The notes below the pieces were generated by a model. That model ran no database searches and had not been told where the DNA came from. It saw only the letters and a program-made list of their open reading frames with translations. From NCBI GenBank assembly GCA_034620365.1, contig JAQGEQ010000192.1, positions 1,483,001 to 1,547,000 of the forward strand: a stretch of DNA of 64,000 nucleotides. Reading direction: 5' to 3'. This DNA is from Pegea sp. RAD2-039 (taxonomy: Eukaryota > Chordata > Thaliacea > Salpida > Salpidae). A program made the position numbers and the translations under genes. Of this stretch, positions 47,827 through 59,100 are shown one piece after another. Every line of letters begins with the position of its first letter. Positions within the stretch are counted from its first letter, which is position 1.

Positions 47827-50474
47827 TTAGTAATTCATCAAAAACAAAGTCTACTAGAGAACAAATAGTTGCTGCAAAAGATGATAAAATAATAATTTTT
47901 GTTACTTTTACTAAATGATTTTTATTTTATTTGATATTATCAAAATTTAAACCGCTTATAACTCACGTTTCTACCGTTTATAGTTTATTTTATATGATGA
48001 AGCTAGGCTTCCGGATATACGTCAAATGTTTGAAAGTTTTTGATATCAACCAGTCATTTATTTTGTAGTTTAAAACAATATATTATAAACCTAAATCTAA
48101 TAAAGTCTTAAAAGATTTCTAATTTTATTCAATAAGTCTTACAGATTTATGAAATTTATTTTAGAGGTCAGATTAAAGAAGACCATAAATTTTTTTGGGC
48201 ATCGCTCTTAAACAAAATAACTGATCAGTTACAAAATAGCTAGAAGAGATTATTCCAAAATAACTTTTTCAAAATTAAAAGCTAATTGTAAAATGCTTGT
48301 TAAACTGAAGATTTTTGTCTTTGAATAAAAATTGTTAACTCTTATACCCCTAAGCTTAAATTTTATTACAATTAAGTAGTAGATACCAAAGTTTATGAGC
48401 AAATTAGTCATCATTTTGCCTGTGATTTTTGATAAATCTTTTTCTCTAAAGTATCTTAAGCACCAAAAAGATTAGATTTTTTAGTGGATGCTTTTGTTGG
48501 GCTATTTAGGTTTCAAAATGTTTGATTATTTACCACAAAACTGATTTTCATTGATATGAGCTCTGTAAAAAAAATTAAAACTGATTTTAACACAATATAG
48601 TGTTCCACAAAATGACATTTTTTTTGCACAACATCTAAGACTGTGTCCAAGGATTTTCAAGGTTAGAAGATATTCTAAATTCTAGATAATAGAAAATTCT
48701 TATTTTTGTTACAAAGTACTTCATCTAATTATCTCACATAAACTTCTCTTGAAGATGCTCTAAAGAAGAAGATTACAACTGTGAAGAGTATAGAACAGAG
48801 AAAGAGCATCGCAAAATTTATGAAAAAGAAAGAAAGTATATTTTATGATGAATTGATTTACTAATGGCGAGGTACGTTGTTAGCAAAACTGGAGTTGAAG
48901 TTCATTGTAGTTGACAAAAAGGAAAACTTAACTTCTTGTTAATGTTGTTTAGAGAATAAACATCATTTTGACGATTGTTCTCGTAATTATATTGCATGAA
49001 TAGTATGATGATAAGTAATTTTATTTTATTAACCATGTAAATAAGTTGAATGTTAGTGGCTATTTAGAGGAAACAATAGATAAATGATGAAGCACCAAGC
49101 TAGAAAAAAAGTGATGCTCGCTTTAGTACAGCTTGATGTAAAAGAGCAACTTGAATATCATAGCAAATCACAAGTTTTTGCACTATTTAGCTGTTGTATA
49201 TCATGATTGTGTATCGAATGGTATAAAAACTATATATTCTAACATGATTTGGTACTAGGTAATATTACTTTGAAAGTGTATACGATTAGTAATATCTTAT
49301 ATTTTAAACACAAATGACAAGTTTACGCCATTTGTAAAACACTGAGTTAGAATCAAGTCTCATATTAAAGTCACCATGGACAGTATTTTATAAAAGAATG
49401 CCATTCAGAAATATAAAAGTTTTTTTGAAACCAGCGCCCAAGTTTGTTAAGTACGTTCACTTTATCTATCAAAGCTTTTTGCTACAATTGTATCTCTCTT
49501 GGCCAGTGTAATATTAATCAAGAAAATATTGGTTATATTGTATCAGAAATTCAAAATATAAAAATAATGTATTACTTATCTTCATTTTTTGTGCCTTAAC
49601 TAGTAACCAAGAGTAATCAGTATATTTTAACCAGTATTGTAAAAATACTTTTGTTTAATTTTTTGGTAGCTACAACTACGAAGTAAAATCTGTTATTCTA
49701 AAGTTTAGACTTTATTTGTTTAAATAGAATTTTATTTTCATATTGACATTTAGTTTGTAGATTAATAGTTTTTGCCTAATCATTTATTTTATTAAGTAAT
49801 AAAAGTTTTTTATTTTAGGGGAATTTAACAAAATGGACTTTACGATTTAAACCAACGTTAATATAGTTTTTCACCACTGTAGATGTTATACGTGCGAAAA
49901 CCTTTTCTGCTTTACATCTGTTCCAATTTATTTATTAATCTTCACAAAACTTCTCTAATATATTTCAAATATTCTCCATATATTTGGAAGTCCTTATTTT
50001 TAGTAAAAATATCCTAGTTACATATACTGTTGAAACACTTTATTTATAAATTGATTTTGATAATTTTATTTTTGAATTTATTTATTCATTCTTTAACAGT
50101 TATCTCCATTCTGTAAAACGTTCAGAAATATTTTTTCATTTAGGAGACCAATATAATATATTAATTGATAAATTCTTGCAGCATTTATAAAACTAAGAAC
50201 TTCAAAATAGATTTTTCAAATTTGAATTTATTTAAATTTCTTGCACATTATCAACATAGCTGAGAATTTTTAAGCTTGAAATGCTATTTACATTCGTTAT
50301 CATATCTCTCATCAATAAAATAATAAAATAATATTTTCTAGTAAAAATCAATCTAGTTTATTTTAAACGTTTTATTTCAATTTTTGTATTTATAAAACTA
50401 GTAAAATTTATATTTCATAAATAACTTACATCTGATTGAAAATTGTCATAATTTTCTTATTAGAAGTGTAAGAA
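47827..50474. other. divergent intergenic region between PI3K (-) and SENP8 (+)
   Basis: AT-rich; no exon, RNA gene or repeat array could be supported. It should hold both promoters. A 3'-splice-like site (cttattag, ending 50463) lies 11 bases before the SENP8 ATG. Confidence 0.6.
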
Positions 50475-53400
50475 ATGGATTTAAATATTCTTAGTTTTCA
50501 TAATTATTTAATCAAACAATCTGATATTGATTTACTGTCTGATGAACAATCTTGGTTAACTGATAAAATTATTGGATTTATGTATGAGTAAGTATGAACT
50601 AAGCTTATTTACAGACTAATTTTTCACTCATGATGTTTTGTATATAATATATCTTACTTGCTTTTTATATAAAATATATTTTTTATTAAATAAATCTTAT
50701 ATATATATATCTATTATTTGTAATACAATTTTATTTGCTATATATCAACTTTATATTTAAATTTAATAAAAGTTACTTAAAAACACAGCATACATTTTAG
50801 CAACCACCAACTTATTTAATGATGGTTTCAAATTGTTTCAATAATAAAATACCATTCTATTTAAAAATTCATTTACAGACTTAAATAGTTTTAAAAATCT
50901 ATGTTTTTAATTGGAATAACTGGTGGTATTGCTTCGGGCAAATCAACTGTTTCAAAACTATTGACTAATTATGGTTGTACAGTTGTGGATGCTGATGAAA
51001 TTAGTAGAGAAATAATGCTTCCTGGCAGCAAAGCTTATAATGAATGTATAAAATTGTTTGGTGAAGAGGTTCTTGATGATGGTGGTTTTATTGAACGAGA
51101 AAAATTAGCTGAAATAATATTTAACAATGAAAGAAAAAGGAAGCAATTAAATATGATAACACATCCAGAAATAAGAAAATCTTTAATTATAAAAATTTTT
51201 AAAGCATTTTTGTGCGGGCGACGTTTTGTAATATGTGATATACCTTTATTGATTGAATCTAACTTATGTTGGCTTTTTAAAGAAATTGTTGTAGTTTATA
51301 CTTCTCAAGATATTCAGCTTATAAGGTTGATGAATAGAAATAATTTGTCTGAAATTGAGGCAAATGCCAGAATAGATAGCCAATTAAAGATTGAAGATAA
51401 ACTTAAATTTGCAACTCTTATTATTGATAATAATTCCTCTTTTTTGCATACTGAAGAGCAAGTAGCAAAGTTATATAAAAAAATTACAAGTTTTAAAAGT
51501 TTTACTTTATATGAATTGATGATTATTTTCATTTTAATAATTGCTATAATTTGTGTTCTCATGAAATAAAGTTATTATCATTTAAATATTTATTTATCAG
51601 CAATTTTTTCACCTTATTTATCATTACCAAAAATTAATTATAAGTAATCTCTATTTGTGAATGAAGTTTTAAAATCTTGTTTAATTCTTTGCTATTGTAT
51701 TATAGAAATTGTTATTATGTTATAATATAAATTTAATTATTTATTACAGATATTTTGAAAAAGAACTTTTTGCTGGTTCTTCTGATAAGCTTGCTTTTCT
51801 AGATCCGTCATTAGTACAGCTTATCAAATTATCCTCAAGTATTTAATCATTTTCTTGTTCTCATATTAACATGATATTTTCTTTAACTTTTCAACTATTA
51901 TCCTTTTGTATACTCATTTAATCTTATCATAGGAGAACAGGTTGTCTCATTGGTTTCATCTTTGAATATTTCTAGTAAAGAATTACTTTTTCTGCCTCTT
52001 AATGATGAAACTTGTAATAAGACTGGCGGTAGCCATTGGTAGGATCAATATATACTTCCATATTCAACGTAATCTCACCAACTTTGTTTTGCATATCAAC
52101 TATAAGGAGTATTATTGTTATCAACAAGAAAACTAAACAATTTCTTCATTATGATTCTTTGAATCAAACTAACAAATATGCCGCGCGTCAACTCTTTGAT
52201 AATTTATCTGTTGGTTTTTCAGGTGATTAATCTAGTTAAAATAATTCATTTAAATTTGTATATCTTAGTAATTTTGCTACTTTTTGATGGAAAACCATGA
52301 AAAACATGATTTGTCTGAGCAAGAGGACTCTGCTCCTTTTATTTCCCCCAAAAAGAGTTTCAGAGAAGAACCTTTTGGTTATAGTACCCCTAAATTAGCC
52401 AATTCATCTACTGACAAAACATGTAATGATTCTTGTAATGAAGTCATCAAAAATCCGTTTGAGACTAAAGAAAGTTATTTAGCAAGTTTATCAAGACATA
52501 CTTTAAGTCCCTCTTTTTTTGATCCTATATCAGAAATGAATTTAAAATCGCCGGAAAACTTTTGGAATGTTGAACAACTTTCCCTGATTCAACCTGCAGA
52601 TATTGACACATCTCGAGTAAAAGATCAACAAACAACTGTTGAGCTTGATCCAGAATCACATGATAAAGCACAAAAAGCAATCGACCATTTTTTCAAACAT
52701 CAATTGCACATTCCTAGTCCGAGTCCCTTGTCTACCTCTAAACGTCCTAGATTACCATTTATGTCCCCATCTCCAGTTGTTTGTAAAAAAAAATCAGCAA
52801 CAGAAGATTTAAAAGAAGATGCCACAAAAGTGTCTTCCTCTAAATCCGCATCAGTTCAGACGATGCTGAGTATTCCAGCTAATGTCCAATTAGACAAATC
52901 ACTGTTTGAAAAATATTCATATGAAGAAGAAGATGAAGAAATCGACAAAAATGAGCTACAAAACGAGTCTTCTAGCTCTTTGAATTCAGTTAATAGCTCT
53001 TTAAGAAGAAGACTTTTTTCTCCTGATTGTGAAAGTGATTCAAATACTATCGATATTATCTGGTCGCCTTCTCCTTCTAAGAATTTTGATGAAGATATCA
53101 GAATGATGTCATCGAACCTCGTGACTACTCCTTCAAAGTTCGGAAAGTCTTCAGTCAAATGTTTATTTGAAGATTTAGGCACACCAATTGGAAAGGAAAA
53201 CAATAACAAAGAGAACAAGATATTTGAGAATGACTGTGAGCAGCTTGATGAGTTTAAATCACCTTGTAGTGAAAAGCTTTCTTCAAATCGTAGCAGTCAT
53301 TCAAACATGCCAAATATGGTTTCCCCTGGTTTTTCCCCTATCGTTGAAAGTCACAAAAAAGCTTAAAGTAATAAAAATAAATTTAATAAATAATTCTTTA

Positions 53401-53760
53401 GAATATCTAAAATAGATTATAAGATTCTAATTAAAAATCTTCATCAATTACTTCTAACAAATTTGTTATTTGTAGATTACTCGCTAATATCAGTTAAGAA
53501 CTCACCCCAACAAAACAACGGTATCAAATCTTTACTAATTCAGCTCAAGCATTTATCATTATATCTTTCTAGCTTCTGATTGTGGTGTATTCACGGTCAA
53601 AATTGCAGAAGTTGTATCTATTTGTTGGATGAAATCTACAGATTTCAACCAATCTATGATCACTAATGATATGATAAGAAATGAACGTCGCCGTATACGA
53701 TATATGATATTAGAAAAATCAAAAAGTCATAAGACGGATTCGAATTGTGGTCTGAAGTAA
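50475..53760 (+). CDS. SENP8: NEDD8-specific cysteine protease SENP8/DEN1 (host of two nested genes)
   Basis: Six exons: 50475-50587, 51750-51838, 51933-52038, 52107-52222, 53476-53520, 53573-53760, all in phase, encode 218 residues, close to the 212 of human SENP8. The start MDLNILSFHNYLIKQSDIDLL and SWLTDKIIGF match the family. The catalytic triad is visible: His102 in GGSHW, Asp119 in HYDS and Cys160 in SDCG; His and Asp fall at the same numbers as in the human enzyme. SENP8 matures the NEDD8 precursor and removes NEDD8 from non-cullin targets. Introns 1 and 4 are long (1162 and 1253 bp) and each contains a complete same-strand gene: DCAKD (50901-51569) and BORA (52287-53366). Introns 2, 3 and 5 are short. 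Either alternative transcription starts or polycistronic processing must separate the three products. Confidence 0.93.
50901..51569 (+). CDS. DCAKD: dephospho-CoA kinase domain protein, nested in SENP8 intron 1
   Basis: One exon, 222 residues, wholly inside SENP8 intron 1 on the same strand. It starts MFLIGITGGIASGKSTVSKL, with the P-loop GGIASGKS at 8-15, then VVDADEISREI and a THPEIRKS/DIPLLIES pattern, all diagnostic of CoaE/dephospho-CoA kinases. The enzyme phosphorylates dephospho-CoA in the last step of coenzyme A synthesis; many animals have this free-standing form besides the bifunctional COASY. The C-terminus ends in a hydrophobic segment (about 200-221), a probable membrane tail anchor, as in vertebrate DCAKD. 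A cattcatttacag site ends 22 bases before the ATG, so the transcript could be spliced at that point. Confidence 0.93.
   Translation: MFLIGITGGIASGKSTVSKLLTNYGCTVVDADEISREIMLPGSKAYNECIKLFGEEVLDDGGFIEREKLAEIIFNNERKRKQLNMITHPEIRKSLIIKIFKAFLCGRRFVICDIPLLIESNLCWLFKEIVVVYTSQDIQLIRLMNRNNLSEIEANARIDSQLKIEDKLKFATLIIDNNSSFLHTEEQVAKLYKKITSFKSFTLYELMIIFILIIAIICVLMK
52287..53366 (+). CDS. BORA: Bora, Aurora A/Plk1 activator, nested in SENP8 intron 4
   Basis: One exon, 359 residues, entirely in SENP8 intron 4 on the same strand. The N-terminal third matches Bora: NPFETKESYLASLSRHTLSP, SPENFWNVEQLSLIQPADID and KAQKAIDHFFKHQLHIPSPSP, followed later by QTMLSIPANVQLDK and SSLRRRLFSPD. The rest is acidic and Ser/Pro-rich with many minimal CDK sites (SP/TP), consistent with regulation by CDK1 phosphorylation. 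Bora binds Aurora A and promotes phosphorylation of the Plk1 activation loop before mitosis. The first ATG in frame was chosen; a TTG one codon upstream is not needed. A tatatcttag site ends 18 bases before the ATG. It has no intron. Confidence 0.9.
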   Translation: MENHEKHDLSEQEDSAPFISPKKSFREEPFGYSTPKLANSSTDKTCNDSCNEVIKNPFETKESYLASLSRHTLSPSFFDPISEMNLKSPENFWNVEQLSLIQPADIDTSRVKDQQTTVELDPESHDKAQKAIDHFFKHQLHIPSPSPLSTSKRPRLPFMSPSPVVCKKKSATEDLKEDATKVSSSKSASVQTMLSIPANVQLDKSLFEKYSYEEEDEEIDKNELQNESSSSLNSVNSSLRRRLFSPDCESDSNTIDIIWSPSPSKNFDEDIRMMSSNLVTTPSKFGKSSVKCLFEDLGTPIGKENNNKENKIFENDCEQLDEFKSPCSEKLSSNRSSHSNMPNMVSPGFSPIVESHKKA

Positions 53761-54065
53761 TTCTGGTTTCGATGCTTTTTAATAAATACATTCATTCTTT
53801 TCATAATTGTGACATTATATCAATTCTTTTGATATTATTTTCACTTTGATTCAGGTTTTATTTTCTGTTTGTTGAAATTCTGGAAATTTTTATCAACTCT
53901 TTAATTTAGTGTTTAAAACAAAAAAGATTATTTTTGATGTTAATAAAACTTGATTTTCTTCAAACAAGAATTTTTGTTGTCTAAAAACTAATCTTATAAC
54001 TCTAGAAAGCAAATGACTGTTTTGTTTGCTACTACTACTAGCTGTTTGATCTTATAATCACTGAC

Positions 54066-54608
54066 ATGGACAACAACTTTGGTAAGATAAAACTTTCTTT
54101 TACATTCTTGCTCCTTTGTTGTAAAGTTCTTACTACTTATTAGTTGCATAAGGCAATCTAAAATGCTAAAAATACATATTAGGAAGGAATATTTAGCAAA
54201 ACTTACAAAATAGCTCCTTCAATGTTATGTACAAGCTTGCTTATCTCTTTGTAAAAACTTCAGATTTCCTAATTGCCGATCAGGGCAACAAAGTTTTCAT
54301 CTATATAGGGTCCTTTTAATCATTATTAAATTTCAAGTTTTCTGATAAAGATCACATTTTTTAGTTGATAGTGATTAGGTTCATTACTTCATCTGATGAA
54401 TCTGCTTCTTATTAAAAGTTTAACATTTCTAGATTAGAAGCAATTATGTGGCACAGTCAGGTTAGTTTTTTGTAGACATTTAAGATAATTGCTTTTATTT
54501 TTATGGTGATTTGCTTGAATTTTATGTGTAATTTAGAAATACAAACCTACCTTTTTAAATGCCTTTGAGTTAGTGTACGGCCAAACTTTTAATATTTTCG
54601 TTAGTTAG
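54066..54608 (+). CDS. possible small four-exon gene or gene fragment, gelsolin-repeat-like
   Basis: Four short pieces bounded by AG/GT and in phase: 54066-54081 (MDNNF), 54264-54309 (DFLIADQGNKVFIYIG), 54433-54460 (LEAIMWHSQ), 54537-54608 (KYKPTFLNAFELVYGQTFNIFVS and stop). Together they make about 53 residues. The second piece resembles the core of a gelsolin repeat (D-x-(F/Y)-(L/I)-L-D-x-G...(V/I)-F-(V/I)-W-x-G). The total is too short for a gelsolin repeat protein, so this could be a remnant, a wrongly joined set, or chance in AT-rich DNA. Support rests on phase agreement and on that one exon. Confidence 0.25.
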
Positions 54609-55195
54609 CAAGATAGTTAGATTTTTTTTCAATTTATATAATTATAAATGAAGCTGAATATGTTAGTCATCGATTTGATAAAAGGGTAGTTTTATATAAG
54701 AGGCTTGTTTGAAAGATTCATATTCAAAAGTACAACGAAGAAAACTTCTTAAATATACATTTTTAATTATAAATGTTTCGAAATTGATTTAAATTTTATG
54801 ATAATTTTATTTTAAAATACTTTTTTTACCTATACTCAGCTTGTTCTTAATCAGCTATTTATTAAGATATTTTCATTAAAATTTGCTATTTAATGACGAG
54901 GACATGCTTTTAAAATTTAGAGATAGAATTAAAATTAATTCTAGCAATGGTTATGATAGAATAATTAAGACTGTTTTTAAAAAGCTTTTTAATTCTATTT
55001 GAATAAGTTTCAGGTTATAGGTTCTATTTGAATAAGTGCTTATAAGTTGTGATAAAGTTATTTCTAGGAAGTGAATTGTTTATTATATATATACTATATT
55101 TTGTGGTTGGTGACAGTAAAAATCTTTTATAAATCTTTGGTGGATACACATTTATTAACCTTGTATACTTTGGTGGGAGTTACTAAAAATCTATC

Positions 55196-56191
55196 ATGGA
55201 AACTATGGTAGATACAAATGACAGGACCTTGCGGTCAAAAGCTCCAAAAAACCCAAGCAAACCAAGTTCTTCAAAACAAGCTTGCAATGGCAATTGCCAA
55301 GCTTGTAACAAAACTTGCTCTGGTAAAGATCTGGCAATAGATTGCATCAAATGCCTCTCTAGGTTTCACCTCACTTGTAGTGATGTGAATAAAAAATTAT
55401 ATGATATATTTGAAAATAATAAAATGCAGCAAGTGGGATTTTGTTGGTCCTGCATTAAATGTAGATCTATGGACAAAACAACTACCTCGTCCAACACTAA
55501 CAAAAGCCTATTGTCTGACATCAGCAACACCATATCCACTGAATTGACCAAATTAAAATCTGAAATCGGCAACAATGTTGCCAAAATCAATGAAAAGATT
55601 TCTATCTTATCCAAATCTATGGATGAACTGGAAGCCTCCACAAAGAAGCCTCTCACATGGGCCTCAGTTGTTGGTAATTCTGGATCCGAAAAAAATACTA
55701 GCGTGGTGCAACTTCTTGCCAAGAAGGTTACTGACACGCACAAGAAACTTACTTTGGACCGGGAGGATAGAGAAAACAATGTCATCATCTTTGGTGTCCC
55801 TGAGACTGATAAAGACGATGACATCAAGACTTTTAATCAAATGTGCACTCAAGGCCTTGGTGCTGTGGACACTCCAAAAGTTTCAATGACCAGACTCGGG
55901 GCAAAAAGATCAAATCATAAAAGACCGTTAAAAGTTTCCTTTCAGGAAAGATGGGACAAACGTAAGTTTCTTGCTAAGCTGTATAAACTTAAGCAGGACG
56001 AAAAATTCCAGGGCATCAGAGTAGCACATGATATGTGTGAAGATGATCGCGTAGAAAATAAGCGTCTTCTAAAAGAGGCGTACAGCCGAAATCAGAAAGA
56101 GCAACCAACTGATTTCAAATACAAAGTTCGAGGTCCACCATGGGCTTTACAGATTGTGAAGGTCTTTTCAAAAAACGGAAGTGCAAAATAA
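55196..56191 (+). CDS. LINE ORF1 protein (PHD-type zinc finger, RNA-binding-like)
   Basis: 331 residues. A Cys/His cluster at about residues 30-95 (CQAC, CIKC, FHLTC, CWSCIKC) has the C4HC3 spacing of a PHD finger, common in ORF1 of CR1-type LINEs. A Lys/Glu/Ile-rich stretch (about 105-150) looks like a coiled coil, and NNVIIFGVPE...VSMTRLGAK...RPLKVSF resembles the RRM-like core of LINE ORF1 proteins. Such proteins bind the element RNA. It overlaps ORF2 by 52 bases in a different frame. Confidence 0.85.
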   Translation: METMVDTNDRTLRSKAPKNPSKPSSSKQACNGNCQACNKTCSGKDLAIDCIKCLSRFHLTCSDVNKKLYDIFENNKMQQVGFCWSCIKCRSMDKTTTSSNTNKSLLSDISNTISTELTKLKSEIGNNVAKINEKISILSKSMDELEASTKKPLTWASVVGNSGSEKNTSVVQLLAKKVTDTHKKLTLDREDRENNVIIFGVPETDKDDDIKTFNQMCTQGLGAVDTPKVSMTRLGAKRSNHKRPLKVSFQERWDKRKFLAKLYKLKQDEKFQGIRVAHDMCEDDRVENKRLLKEAYSRNQKEQPTDFKYKVRGPPWALQIVKVFSKNGSAK

Positions 56192-59100
56192 CCACTGGAC
56201 CCACATCACCCTTATTCAACCTCTCTTCGCACAAAATTATTAATACTATGCTTCCAGCCCAAGATAACAGTACACAGAAGACTACCACCAAATCTTACAA
56301 GTGTCAAAAAGACAATTTTTCTTTTATATTAGGTATGTTTTTCAACGCACGGTCAATTGTCAACAAAATTTTCGAATTGAAAGCTCTTTTGCTTTCTCAA
56401 GATTTTACATTTGTTTTCATTACCGAAACTTGGTTGAAACCCTTTTATCCTGACTCCTTTCTGGATGACAGTGATCTTTTTCGTGCTTTGCGCTGTGATA
56501 GACTGTTTGATAGAGGCGGCGGTGTTTGTGTAATCTATAAAACATCACTGGCACCCATGATTTCAAGAATTAAGATAAATACCATTGATTGCCCAGGATT
56601 TGAGATTATTGCTTTCAATTTTCATTACTCAAAGTCTAAGTTTTCCCGCTTTATATGTACCTACCTACCACCGTCTAAAGTTAACGATGAGGTTACTATT
56701 AAGGCCTTATTGAAGGTTCTGAAAAGCCTTGTTTGTCCTGAGATGTATATTCTCGGGGATTTTAATTTTAGTAGAATTGATTGGAATAACCCAAATTTAG
56801 CATTCAATGGAAAAATGTTTAATTTGAATGGAGACAAAACTAATTTAGCCAATCTGAGTCATGTCTTTGTAAACTTCCTTGATGCCAATAATCTATCTCA
56901 GATGGTTACTTTTCCAACCCAAGTTAGTGGTAATACTTTGGATCTTCTCATCACATCAAAACCTGATAACGTTATCTACGTTGATCAAAATGAACCTTTT
57001 GCTCTGACATGCGATCACAACATGATTGAATTCAAGCTCCAACAAACTTTTTCTACGAACGTTAAAACTCCAAGCATACGGAACTTTTATCGTGGAAATT
57101 ATAACAGTATAAACAAGTTTTTATCAGGTGTTGACTGGATTTCTGTTTTCAACTCTACCGAAGACATCAATGATATCTACTCAAGGTTTACTAACATTGT
57201 TAATGAGTCAATTAAAAAGTTCATACCTTTATATAGAGTCAACAAAAAACCACACTTGTCAAGATATTTAAGGAATTTACAGCATTTGAAAAACCTCTTA
57301 TACAAACAAACTAAAGCAGATCCTTCCATCAAACCTCTATACAAAGATCTTTGTCTAGTCTACAAGAAATCAGTTTATAGCCTCTATTTAGGAAAAGAAA
57401 GTGCAATCTTATCTTCACCTAGCAAGAAAACGTTTTTTGGCTTCATTAATCACAAGCTTAAGGCGAGATCTCATCTACCTCCCTTGATTGATAACGCCAA
57501 TCAGCTGGTGATGGAACCAAAGAATAAAGCTGAATTGCTAAACAAACAATTTGAAAAGGTTTTTATAACCGATGATGGCAATACTCATACTATTTCCTAC
57601 TCCAATATCCTTTCAAATATCTCTGAGATGGTAGATCTAGACATAACAGTTGATATAGTATCTAAGGCTATTTCTTCTCTAAAATCAACAGTTTCCAACA
57701 CCCCAGATCAAATCCCAGCTTTGTTTTTAAGAAAAAGTACTTCTTCTTTAGCGCTACCCTTATCGCTACTCTTTAACATGACTCTTAAGCGGGGAAGACT
57801 TCCACAAATTTGGAAGAATGCTATTATTACTCCAATTTATAAGAAGGGTCCTAGAAACACTGCACTTAACTACAGACCAGTTTCGCTTACTTCGGTTATC
57901 TGCAGAACTCAAGAACACATCATTCACAACCATATAACTAGCCATTTGACGGAGCATCATCTAATATCTGATGCCCAGCATGGCTTTGTTAAGCAAAGAT
58001 CTTCTTTGACTCAACATCTCACTTTTTTCAATGAGCTTACAGCTCATTACGAAAGTAATACTCCATGTGACATCATATACCTTGATTTTGCTAAAGCGTT
58101 TGATTCTGTTCCACACAACAAGCTCATTACTGTATTGAAAAACATAAAAATCAGCAACTCTATCTTAAAATGGATTGAAGATTTCTTATCAGGTAGAACC
58201 CAACGAACCCGTGTAGAAAGATCTTTATCTACTCCTAGTAAAGTCACCAGCGGCGTTCCTCAAGGTTCCGTCCTGGGTCCACTTCTCTTTTTGATTTTCA
58301 TTGAAGACCTCATCAGAAGACTAATAACAGTAGACAATGTCAGTGTGTTTGTGTATGCAGATGACATCAAGCTATTATCTGGTTCTCACTCAAAACTCCA
58401 AACTGCACTAAACATTGTAGAAAACTGGTCTGCGAATTGGCAACTTAAAATCCAGCCAACAAAGTCTGAAGTTATAACATTCTCCCGTAAGCCAGCGGCC
58501 AACTTCAGCAACCAATACTACATCAATGGATCCATTCTTGAACGAGTATCCTCAGTCATAGACCTCGGCATTACTCTGACATCTGACTTCAAATGGCACA
58601 GTTATGTTTCCATAATCTTTGGAAAATCTATCAAGCTTGTCCACCTCATCATAAAGACTTTTAATTCTAAAGATCCATGGTTTTTCGTCAACCTTTTCAA
58701 ACTGTACATACGCCCTATCCACCTCATCATAAAGACTTTTAATTCTAAAGATCCATGGTTTTTCGTCAACCTTTTCAAACTGTACATACGCCCTATTCTT
58801 GAATACAATATCAGTGCATGGATGCCATATCAAGTTGGTGATATCAGAAAAATCGAATCTGTTCAGGCAACATTTACGAGATTGGTTTGCAGGAAACTTA
58901 ATATCAAATACGAGAGTTATAAGCATCGTCTCAGCTTCTTCAATCTAGATACTTTGGAAATCCGAAGAATCAAATACGACCTTATTCTGATTTTTAAAAT
59001 TATTCACAACCTAATTGATCTTCAGTTTGATGACTTTTTCTCCATTAGTCCCTCCCTCAAGTTATATCAACTTAGAAGACATAAATTACATCTTAATAAG

